Positions 1-5,699 of a stretch of 7,761 nt of DNA are shown in pieces. The first letter of the stretch is position 1; each line of letters opens with the position of its first letter. Below the pieces are notes generated by a model. The model worked only from the letters and a program-made list of their open reading frames with translations, had not been told where the DNA came from and ran no database searches. The stretch comes from Kiloniellales bacterium (GTDB lineage: Bacteria; Pseudomonadota; Alphaproteobacteria; Kiloniellales; JAKSDN01), in NCBI GenBank assembly GCA_022360075.1, contig JAKSDN010000475.1:1-7761 (forward strand), written 5' to 3'. The position numbers were made by a program, and so were the translations under genes.

Positions 1-653
1 TGACGGCTCACGAGCATGCGGTCCCGCGCGGCCAGTATGTGCTCGCGGACCAACGCCGCGGCCCGGTCCGGCTCCCGCGCACGCAGGGCTCGGAAGATCG
101 ACTGATGGTCCCGGTGGGAGGCGTGGAGCTGCTCGTCGCTGAAGTTGAAGTAGTGGCGCAGGACCAGCGGAAGCTCGGTAACCTGGCGAATGATCCGCAG
201 CAAATAGTGGTTGCCGCAGGCACCGTAGAGCACGGCGTGGAAGCGGTGGTTGAGGCGAAGGAAACGAGCACGCACTTCGTCTGGCTCCAATCCGTCGGGA
301 TTGGCGAGAATCGCCTCCATGCGACCGATCAGATCGGCAAGGTCGGCCTCGGCTTTCGGCTCCAAACCGCGGAGCGCGGCGAGGCGCACGGCCTCGGACT
401 CCACGAGCGCCCGGACGCCGTAGATCTCCTCGGCGTCCTGCGCCGTAAAGCTGCGGAGCCGATGACCGCGCCTCGGCTCGTAAACGACGAATCCCTCGGC
501 TTCGAGCCGGTTCAGGGCATGCCGGACGGGAGTTCGCGAAAGCCCCAGCTCCTGCGCCAGATGCGCCTCGGGTAGCTTCGCGTCCATCGCGAACCGGCCC
601 TCGACCATCATGCGCTTCAACTCACGGTATGCGCGCGCGCTCTGTTCATCCAT
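1..653 (-). CDS. GntR-family transcriptional regulator with FCD domain (C-terminus cut by window edge)
   Basis: Reading leftward from ATG at 651-653, the frame stays open to the window edge, giving 217 residues with the C-terminus missing. Residues about 8-70 form a GntR winged helix, with the recognition segment LGLSRTPVRHAL (SRTPVR at 39-44). Residues about 75-217 match the FCD effector domain: an all-helical fold with N135, H139, H183 and H205 at the positions that usually bind a metal and the carboxylate ligand. It should bind DNA as a dimer and release it on binding a small organic acid; the ligand is unknown. It lies downstream of the lyase gene on the same strand, separated by 241 nt, and an operator-like palindrome sits 7 nt before its ATG. 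The segment TELPLVLRHYFNF resembles the same region of the second regulator here, so the two may be paralogues. The start is uncertain: no good ribosome site precedes it, and an in-frame TTG lies 36 nt further upstream. Family is certain; ligand and exact start are not. Confidence 0.9.
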   Translation of the reverse strand, partial: MDEQSARAYRELKRMMVEGRFAMDAKLPEAHLAQELGLSRTPVRHALNRLEAEGFVVYEPRRGHRLRSFTAQDAEEIYGVRALVESEAVRLAALRGLEPKAEADLADLIGRMEAILANPDGLEPDEVRARFLRLNHRFHAVLYGACGNHYLLRIIRQVTELPLVLRHYFNFSDEQLHASHRDHQSIFRALRAREPDRAAALVREHILAARDRMLVSR

Positions 654-894
654 GGCTTTTTGAATACAATCTCGCGCTCGCGCTGACAAACGTATTCTGG
701 AAGCCCCAAGGAACGCCGGCGTGGCATCGCCGCGCTGCGGCGCTGGCGGAACCCATGAGAGGAACCGAACGTCTGGGTTCTTAGTACGGTTGCACGAGCC
801 CGAGTACGCTGTCTGGCCAGGTCGTGCCACCCAGCGGCTTGGAACCTTAGCTTATCACAGCCACGCACGACCCGGACGTGATCGCGAGCCGCGC
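654..894. other. Intergenic region between the lyase and first regulator; no gene seen
   Basis: No frame here looks coding and I see no tRNA-like fold. It contains a small hairpin GCCGC-GCT-GCGGC (729-741) and an inverted repeat GAACCCA (749-755)/TGGGTTC (774-780) with an 18-nt loop. On the minus strand, the direction of transcription of the flanking genes, neither is followed by a T-run, so neither is a standard intrinsic terminator. The left end is AT-rich. On the minus strand it carries TTGTCA (684-689), a possible -35 element, and the operator-like palindrome next to the regulator start. The length and these elements suggest the first regulator has its own promoter, though read-through from the lyase remains possible. 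Confidence 0.5.
660..669. promoter_or_regulatory. Operator-like palindrome TTGAATACAA before the first GntR gene
   Basis: TTGAATACAA differs by one base from the perfect palindrome TTGTATACAA upstream of the transporter operon. On the minus strand the context ATTGTATTCAAAAA matches ATTGTATACAAAAA at 2701-2714 in all but one base. It ends 6 nt before the regulator ATG, where a bound repressor could block initiation. The TNGT-NN-ACNA pattern is typical of FCD/GntR operators. Autoregulation is an inference. Confidence 0.55.
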
Positions 895-1755
895 TCAACT
901 CACCCAGCGCTGCTCGAACTCGTCGACCTCGTTGAAGCCGGTCACGCTGCAGAAGGCCTTGAAGTCGTACAAGCGGGTATCGCTCCCGGTCGTCGTCCCC
1001 CGCTCGGCCAGCGAGCTGTAGATGCCTTCGAGCGCCGCCGCCGCGGCAAGAAAGCCGGCCGCCGGATAGATCGCGATCTGAAAGCCGAGCTCGGCGAGCC
1101 TCTCGCGGCCTAGCACCGGCGTCGAACCGCCCTCCACCATGTTCGCGATCAACGGCAGATCGAAGCTGCGGCCGATCGTCGCGAGCTCCTCCTCCGACTC
1201 CGGAGCCTCGACAAAGAGAATATCGGCGCCCGCCTTCGCGTAGGCTTCGGCGCGGCGCAGCGCCTCGTCGAGCCCATAGGCGGTGCGCGCATCGGTGCGC
1301 GCGATGATCATCGTGTCGCCGCTCGAGCGGCTGTCCACCGCGACCTCGACCTTGCGCACCATGTCCTCGACCGGAATAACCCGACGGTGCGGCGTGTGCC
1401 CGCACTTCTTCGGCGATTCCTGGTCCTCGATCTGGATCGCCGCAACGCCGGCCTCTTCGTAGCCGCGCACCGTATGGCGGACGTTGAGCAAACCGCCATA
1501 TCCGGTGTCGGCATCGGCGATCAGCGGCACCTCGAGTGCAGACGCAATCGGTCTCGCCCGGTCCACCATGTCCGTGTAGGTCGCAAGGCCCGCGTCCGGC
1601 AGTCCCAGGTAGGACGCGACGACGCCGAAGCCGGTCATGTAACCGGCATCCACCGGATGCTGATTCAAAAGACGGGCGGAGATCAGGTCGAAAACGCCGG
1701 GAGCGATGATCGTCTTTCCGGGTTGAAGTCGGTCGCGCAACGTCTGTTTGGGCAT
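895..1755 (-). CDS. Isocitrate lyase/PEP mutase superfamily enzyme, likely a 2-alkylmalate-type C-C lyase
   Basis: The 286-residue product is a single TIM-barrel domain of the ICL/PEPM superfamily and is close to the usual length of the non-ICL members. Visible landmarks are GVFD (20-23), TGFG with S48 and LGLPD (50-54), the metal-binding DADTGYG (81-87), IED (109-111), the catalytic loop KKCGH (116-120), then IARTDA and FVEAP. Phosphonomutases and oxaloacetate hydrolase-type decarboxylases lack the loop cysteine, so C118 favours a lyase that makes pyruvate or glyoxylate plus a second acid. The FVEAP and NMVEGG segments look more like 2,3-dimethylmalate lyase and plant petal-death-protein types than PrpB (methylisocitrate lyase), which has FPEA; this comparison is from memory. 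ATG at 1755 is chosen because the next in-frame ATG, at 1827, would place the operator palindrome inside the gene and add a non-conserved 24-residue leader. The gene diverges from the second regulator. Family is near certain; substrate is open. Confidence 0.92.
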   Translation of the reverse strand: MPKQTLRDRLQPGKTIIAPGVFDLISARLLNQHPVDAGYMTGFGVVASYLGLPDAGLATYTDMVDRARPIASALEVPLIADADTGYGGLLNVRHTVRGYEEAGVAAIQIEDQESPKKCGHTPHRRVIPVEDMVRKVEVAVDSRSSGDTMIIARTDARTAYGLDEALRRAEAYAKAGADILFVEAPESEEELATIGRSFDLPLIANMVEGGSTPVLGRERLAELGFQIAIYPAAGFLAAAAALEGIYSSLAERGTTTGSDTRLYDFKAFCSVTGFNEVDEFEQRWVS

Positions 1756-1798
1756 ATCGATCCATCCGTATCGCAGGTTGTCGGCATCCGCTAGAATA

Positions 1799-1808
1799 TT
1801 GTATACAT
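1799..1808. promoter_or_regulatory. Operator-like palindrome TTGTATACAT between the lyase and second GntR gene
   Basis: The core TGTATACA (1800-1807) is a perfect 8-bp palindrome in an AT-rich island between divergent genes starting at 1755 (minus) and 1860 (plus). The 12-mer ATATTGTATACA (1796-1807) recurs exactly at 2699-2710 before the transporter operon. Its location allows one bound regulator to control both divergent genes. Only a weak minus-strand promoter overlaps it: TTGATA at 1827-1832 and TATGTA at 1804-1809, spaced by 17 nt. This is inferred from sequence only. Confidence 0.65.
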
Positions 1809-1859
1809 ACAGGGAGCCATTCAGCATATCAAGCCCACGCCCGGCGGGACTGAGCGGAG

Positions 1860-2636
1860 ATGACCTTGAAAGCCTCGACCCTAGATAGAAACGATCGAAA
1901 GGGCATTGCCGCCGCGACCACGGGCGGCGCCGCCGGAAAGGCTTACCGCGGGCTGCGCGCGCTACTCGTCAATGGGAGCTTCCAAGCCGGCTCGCATCTG
2001 CGCGAGGAGCTTCTCGCCGGCCGCCTCGGCGTCAGCCGAACGCCAGTACGCGAAGCCGTCCGACGCTTGGCGGCGGAAGGCTGGCTCGAGATCGTCCCCA
2101 ACCAAGGCGCCTATGTCTGCGGCTGGTCGCGGCACGACGTCGAAGAAGTATTCGCGCTGCGCGCCATGCTGGAGGGCTACGCGGCGGAATGGGCCGCGCG
2201 CAACGCGACCGATGCCCAAATCGCGGAGCTTCAGCTTCTAAGTGCCAGTGCTAAAAAGCTTCTTCCGGGAACCTCGGCCGAGGACGTCGAGCAAATAGCC
2301 GAACTCAACGACCGTTTTCACAAGCTCATTCTCGAGGCTTCGGGCCAGCGCAGAACGGCGGTGACGGTGACCCATCTGGTCGAGCTGCCGATCACGCTGC
2401 GCAACTTCCACCAGTTCACGGCGGCCGACATGGAGCGCAGCGTCAGCCAACATCAGGCCCTGGTCGACGCGGTCGCCGCCCGCGATCCGGCTTGGGCCGG
2501 GTCCGTCATGCGCGCCCATGTCTTGAGCGGCAAAGCGATCTTCATGGAGCGGATCGGACTGCCGCCGGCAGCCTTGAAGGACTCTTCGGATGCGCCCGCC
2601 GCCGATGCGACCGACGGCCCAGATCGACGAAAGTGA
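1860..2636 (+). CDS. GntR-family transcriptional regulator with FCD domain
   Basis: The 258-residue product has a non-conserved N-terminal tail of about 25 residues, then a GntR winged helix (about 28-88, recognition segment LGVSRTPVREAV with SRTPVR at 59-64). The FCD ligand-binding domain (about 94-228) keeps N150, H154, H198 and H220 in the usual metal/ligand positions. A low-complexity, Ala/Asp-rich tail of about 25 residues ends it. It should act as a dimeric, ligand-responsive repressor or activator. The gene is divergent from the lyase, with 104 nt and a palindromic operator between them, and lies upstream of the transporter operon in the same direction, the usual arrangement of a local regulator. 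The ribosome site is weak (GAG at 1852-1854, GCGGAG directly against the ATG). The winged helix begins at about residue 28, so a later start is possible. No intrinsic terminator follows. Family is certain; effector unknown. Confidence 0.94.
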   Translation: MTLKASTLDRNDRKGIAAATTGGAAGKAYRGLRALLVNGSFQAGSHLREELLAGRLGVSRTPVREAVRRLAAEGWLEIVPNQGAYVCGWSRHDVEEVFALRAMLEGYAAEWAARNATDAQIAELQLLSASAKKLLPGTSAEDVEQIAELNDRFHKLILEASGQRRTAVTVTHLVELPITLRNFHQFTAADMERSVSQHQALVDAVAARDPAWAGSVMRAHVLSGKAIFMERIGLPPAALKDSSDAPAADATDGPDRRK

Positions 2637-2676
2637 CCGCCCCGAAAGGCGCGATTCGGCATCGTACCAACGCCAT

Positions 2677-2705
2677 TTGACAGCATAGTGACAAGCCGAT
2701 ATTGT
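2677..2705 (+). promoter_or_regulatory. Putative sigma-70 promoter of the ABC transporter operon
   Basis: A consensus -35 hexamer TTGACA (2677-2682) is followed after 17 nt by TATTGT (2700-2705), which matches the -10 consensus at four of six positions. It lies in the most AT-rich part of the gap after the second regulator. The -10 element overlaps the operator palindrome at 2702-2711, a geometry that suits repression by occlusion. If used, it gives a leader of roughly 470 nt before the binding-protein gene. No start site is proven. Confidence 0.5.
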
Positions 2706-2711
2706 ATACAA
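2702..2711. promoter_or_regulatory. Operator-like perfect palindrome TTGTATACAA before the transporter operon
   Basis: TTGTATACAA is a perfect 10-bp palindrome and the best of three related sites in the window. It shares the 12-mer ATATTGTATACA (2699-2710) with the lyase/regulator intergenic site. The TNGT-NN-ACNA form agrees with operators known for FCD-type GntR proteins, and two such proteins are encoded next to it. It overlaps the putative -10 element of the operon promoter, so repression is the simplest model. Confidence 0.68.
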
Positions 2712-3181
2712 AAATTTCACTAGGAATGAAAGAATGGGGAACGCTGGGGGACGCTCGGTCCCAACGCACGCCGATCCGCTGAACGCGGATACCGACGCCG
2801 CCCGGCGATGGAGCGGAGTCGCTTGGGCCCCTGACCGGCTCCCTGCGACAAGCCCGATCGCGGCGACACCCGCCAGCGCGTTCCCAAACCGTGCGAACAA
2901 GAGTGAGGATGAGACGCGTGGATACGGCCGCGTCACGCCTCGCCGCAAGCGTCAGGGTGATCGCCAGGGATCGCCGGCGCCCCACGCTTCAAGACAGCAT
3001 CACTGCCAACAACGACACAGCCGGCACGCCGGCGACGATCGCTCTGCGGCCTGGCCGCAACATGACAAAGCGAGATCGAACCGCGTGCGGGCTTAAGCGC
3101 CCCTTGATCTGGAGGAAAACCAGCGGTCGGCGGCCGCGCGATGCGGAAGTTCGAACGCACGTCAATCGGAGGAATGCACCT
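2712..3181 (+). other. Long leader/intergenic region before the binding-protein gene; no convincing gene
   Basis: About 470 nt separate the putative promoter from the binding-protein start. A frame from ATG 2734 to TAA 3096 (120 codons) has AGGA at 2722-2725 at a workable distance. However, its product is rich in Arg, His and Ser, has no recognisable domain, and its codon pattern weakens along its length. A second frame from ATG 2726 to TGA 2782 encodes 18 residues but has no properly spaced ribosome site. A possible hairpin spans 3036-3078: CGATC+GCT pairs with AGC+GATCG around a 2-nt bulge, enclosing TGCGGC-CTG-GCCGCA at 3045-3059. GGAGGA at 3111-3116 is not followed by a usable start. I recognise no riboswitch. 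The stretch may be an untranslated leader or the remains of a lost gene. Confidence 0.45.
3168..3173 (+). promoter_or_regulatory. Strong ribosome binding site GGAGGA that fixes the binding-protein start
   Basis: GGAGGA ends 8 nt before ATG 3182. That ATG is followed at once by a Tat signal peptide, so this start is preferred over the in-frame ATG at 2891, which would add 97 residues of Arg-rich, non-conserved sequence ahead of the signal. Confidence 0.85.
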
Positions 3182-4753
3182 ATGTCTGCGACAAAAAAGA
3201 CGGCCGGCATCAGCGCCAATCGCCGCCGCTTCCTGCAACTGGCCGGCGCGACGGGCGTCGGCGCCCTGCTGCCTTTCAGCCTAACCGGGATCAGGCCCGC
3301 GCGCGCGGCCTCGGGACAGTTGCGGGTTCGCTTCGGGTCCGACATCTCCATTCTCGACCCGGCCCTGATCTTTCAGGTCGAAAATCAGACGATCGCCGGC
3401 CACGTCTACAACGGCCTCGTCAAGTACGACCAGGCGACCAACGAGATCGTTCCCGATCTCGCAAAGGCCTGGGACGTATCGCCCGACGGAACGACCTACA
3501 CCTTCACGCTGCACGGCGGCGTCAAATGGCACAAAGGCTATGGCGAGCTCACGGCCGAGGACGTCAAGTTCTCTTTCGATCGGGTTCTCGACAAGGAGAC
3601 CGGCAGCCGCTACCGCGGCCAGCTCGCCGGGCTCGAATCCGTCGAGACTCCCGATGCGACGACCGTCGTGTTCCGCCTGGCGCAGGCTAATGCCGGTTTT
3701 CTCCACAAGGTCTGCGCCTTCAATCAAGGCTGGATCGTTTCGCGCAAGGCCGTCGAAGAGAAGGGCGAGGCCTACAAGCTTGACCCGATCGGCACGGGCC
3801 CCTTCGTGTTCGATAGCTGGATCGCCGGCAACTCGGTACGCCTCGTCGCCAATGAGGACTACTTCGAAGGCCGGCCCCAGCTCAACGAGGCCATTTTCCG
3901 CATCATTCGTGACGAGACCGCGGCTGCGATCGCGTTGGAGAACGGCGAGATCGACATCTTCTTCGGACTCCAGCAGCCCGAAGTGCTCGACCGGCTGCAG
4001 GCCGCAGCGGGCGTCAAGGTGCTCAGCCGGGACGCCAGCAACACGGTCAACCTGGTGCTGAACACCACGGTGAAGCCCCTCGACGACGTGCGCGTGCGGC
4101 GGGCGATCATCCATGCTCTCAACCGCCAGGGCCTGATCGACGGCTTTTTCCGCGGCACCAAGAGCGTCGCCCACAGCGTCCTCACCGAGACCTTCCAGGA
4201 ATACAGCGAGAACGTTCCGCAGTACGCCTACGATCCCGACAAGGCCCGGGCGTTGCTCGAGGAGGCTGGCGCGGTTGGCTTCGACTTCGAGATCACGACC
4301 GTCGCCCTCAGCCCCTACGATCGTTTCCCCGTGCCGATGGCCGACGACCTCAGTGCGGTCGGCATCAACGCAACGATCAAGGTCGTCGAGCGCGGCGCCT
4401 ATGTGCAAGCGCGGGCCAGTGGAAGGGTCCAGAGCTGCATCACGGCCGTCGTGGGTCCGCCCGATCCGGATTCCCCGCTGGTGACCCTGTTCTCGACGGC
4501 ATCCTTCCCGCCGGGACTCAACACATCACGCTACGACAAGGTCGACGACCTGCTCGCGGCCGCCGCGAACGAGCTCGACGCCGCCAAACGCAAGGCGATC
4601 TACGAGCAGATCCAACAGCGAACGATGGAGGACGTCCCGGTCGTTCCGATCTTCGGCGAGCGGCTCTTCCTCGCGCACAACGACAATGTGGCCGGGCTCG
4701 TGCAGAATTCGCTGTTTACCGTGTATACCTACCCCGTGTCCCTGAAGGGATAA
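3182..4753 (+). CDS. ABC transporter solute-binding protein, family 5 (peptide/nickel/opine type), Tat-exported
   Basis: The 523-residue product is the periplasmic receptor of the importer encoded downstream. Residues 1-42 are a Tat signal: NRRRFL (13-18), a hydrophobic stretch and the cleavage box A40-R41-A42. The mature protein has the SBP family 5 pattern: an N-terminal lobe opening with LDPA (58-61), the family segment TAEDVKFSFDR (124-134), and a C-terminal region with a conserved VPVVPIF-like turn near the end. Length is normal for the family. Members bind di- and oligopeptides, nickel chelates, opines, glycosides or other small solutes, and the ligand cannot be told by eye. Tat rather than Sec export implies folding in the cytoplasm before export. 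It is the first gene of the operon, 4 nt before the first permease, with an operator-bearing promoter about 470 nt upstream. Adjacency to a lyase and two FCD regulators makes a non-peptide organic acid or conjugate a plausible ligand (inference). Confidence 0.94.
   Translation: MSATKKTAGISANRRRFLQLAGATGVGALLPFSLTGIRPARAASGQLRVRFGSDISILDPALIFQVENQTIAGHVYNGLVKYDQATNEIVPDLAKAWDVSPDGTTYTFTLHGGVKWHKGYGELTAEDVKFSFDRVLDKETGSRYRGQLAGLESVETPDATTVVFRLAQANAGFLHKVCAFNQGWIVSRKAVEEKGEAYKLDPIGTGPFVFDSWIAGNSVRLVANEDYFEGRPQLNEAIFRIIRDETAAAIALENGEIDIFFGLQQPEVLDRLQAAAGVKVLSRDASNTVNLVLNTTVKPLDDVRVRRAIIHALNRQGLIDGFFRGTKSVAHSVLTETFQEYSENVPQYAYDPDKARALLEEAGAVGFDFEITTVALSPYDRFPVPMADDLSAVGINATIKVVERGAYVQARASGRVQSCITAVVGPPDPDSPLVTLFSTASFPPGLNTSRYDKVDDLLAAAANELDAAKRKAIYEQIQQRTMEDVPVVPIFGERLFLAHNDNVAGLVQNSLFTVYTYPVSLKG
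4745..4750 (+). promoter_or_regulatory. Ribosome binding site AAGGGA for a TTG-started permease
   Basis: AAGGGA lies in the last codons of the binding-protein gene, 7 nt before TTG 4758. No ATG is available near the start of the permease's first membrane segment, so this site supports TTG as the start. The next in-frame alternative, GTG at 4785, has no ribosome site and would shorten the first helix. Confidence 0.65.
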
Positions 4754-4757
4754 CGCC

Positions 4758-5699
4758 TTGGCCGGCTACTGTGGCCGCACATTTGTGCAGCTTGTCGCCA
4801 CGCTGATCGGGATCGTCACGGTCGCCTTCTTCCTCATGAGGGCGATACCGGGCGATCCCGCCCTTTACATGCTCGGCGATTTCGCGACCGAGGAAGCCAT
4901 CGCGACCTTGCGGAGCCGGCTGGGACTCGATCTGCCGATCCATCAACAGTACCTGATCTTCATGGAGCGCGCGTTGACCGGCGACCTCGGCAGGTCCGTC
5001 GTCACCGGCCAACCGGCGCTCACCGAGGTGTTGAGCGCCCTGCCCTGGTCGTTGTCGCTCGCCGTTGCCGGTCTGACCGTGGCGGTCCTGCTGGGGGTGC
5101 CGCTCGGCATCCTGTCCGCGATCAAGCAAGGAAGCTGGGTCGACATGACCATCATGCTCGTCGCGCTGATGGGCATCTCCTTTCCCGTGTTCTGGGTCGG
5201 CCTCGTCGCCGTTCTTCTGTTGTCTCACCATGCCGGGCTGTTTCCCGCCCTCGGTGCCGCCACGGGCGGCGGCTTTTGGACGCAGATCCACCATCTGACC
5301 CTGCCCGCCCTCGTCCTCGGCCTTTCGGTCGCGGCCTACATCGCGCGCCTGACCCGTAGCGCGATGCTCGAAGTGCTGGGACAGGACTACATCCGCGTCG
5401 CCCGCGCCATGGGCGTGACCGAGCGGCGCATCTTCTTCCGCCTGGCCCTGCGCAACGCTTTCATCCCGATTCTCGCCGTGATCGGGGTGACCTTCGCCTG
5501 GGCGCTGGGCAACGCGATCCTGGTCGAGGTGGTGTTCAGCCGACCCGGTCTGGGTTCGACCGTCCTGAAAGCGGTCTTGGCGCGCGACTATCAGCTCGTG
5601 CAAGCGGGCGTGCTTGTGCTTGCCACCGGCGTGGTGCTGATCAACGCGACCCTGAACGTCTTGTACGGGGTCATCGATCCGCGCATGCGGACCGACTGA
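4758..5699 (+). CDS. ABC transporter permease, DppB/OppB type
   Basis: The 313-residue product is one of the two inner-membrane subunits forming the translocation path. Six membrane segments are visible at about 9-28, 97-121, 128-156, 180-197, 234-260 and 281-304. Family landmarks are PGDP (31-34), GDLGRS (75-80) before a proline-containing periplasmic-to-membrane turn, and the cytoplasmic EAA loop DYIRVARAMGVTERRIF (210-226), which docks on the ATPase. Length is normal for DppB-type proteins. The start is a TTG codon backed by AAGGGA 7 nt upstream, which implies somewhat reduced initiation or coupling to the preceding gene. Its TGA shares one base with the ATG of the second permease. It is assigned to the importer because all neighbours are Opp/Dpp components; the transported substrate is unknown. 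Confidence 0.95.
   Translation: MAGYCGRTFVQLVATLIGIVTVAFFLMRAIPGDPALYMLGDFATEEAIATLRSRLGLDLPIHQQYLIFMERALTGDLGRSVVTGQPALTEVLSALPWSLSLAVAGLTVAVLLGVPLGILSAIKQGSWVDMTIMLVALMGISFPVFWVGLVAVLLLSHHAGLFPALGAATGGGFWTQIHHLTLPALVLGLSVAAYIARLTRSAMLEVLGQDYIRVARAMGVTERRIFFRLALRNAFIPILAVIGVTFAWALGNAILVEVVFSRPGLGSTVLKAVLARDYQLVQAGVLVLATGVVLINATLNVLYGVIDPRMRTD

Noticed and set aside
39..575. Plus-strand open frame of 178 codons opposite the first regulator
   Set aside because: The minus strand encodes a clear GntR/FCD protein over the same bases; the plus product has no recognisable family.
749..780. Inverted repeat GAACCCA/TGGGTTC as a terminator between lyase and first regulator
   Set aside because: The loop is 18 nt and no T-run follows on the transcribed (minus) strand, so it does not fit an intrinsic terminator.
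617..1765. Long minus-strand open frame of 382 codons overlapping the lyase gene
   Set aside because: It is the out-of-frame shadow of the lyase: Arg/Gly-rich, no domain, while the other frame carries KKCGH and the whole barrel pattern.
1756..1827. Longer lyase reading frame starting at 1827
   Set aside because: It would place the shared operator palindrome within the coding region and adds a leader absent from the family; ATG 1755 begins right at the conserved barrel.
2637..2656. Short CGCC/GGCG stem after the second regulator as a terminator
   Set aside because: The stem is only four pairs and lacks a T-run; chance pairing is likely in GC-rich DNA.
2734..3096. 120-codon frame with an AGGA ribosome-like site in the transporter leader
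   Set aside because: Spacing is acceptable, but the product is compositionally biased with no domain and declining codon bias; kept only as a leader observation.
2891..3181. Upstream in-frame start that would add 97 residues to the binding protein
   Set aside because: The extra part is Arg-rich and would bury the Tat signal internally; ATG 3182 has a strong GGAGGA site 8 nt upstream.
3281..4408. 375-codon minus-strand frame opposite the binding-protein gene
   Set aside because: Antisense shadow created by GC-rich codons; the plus strand is an unmistakable family 5 binding protein.
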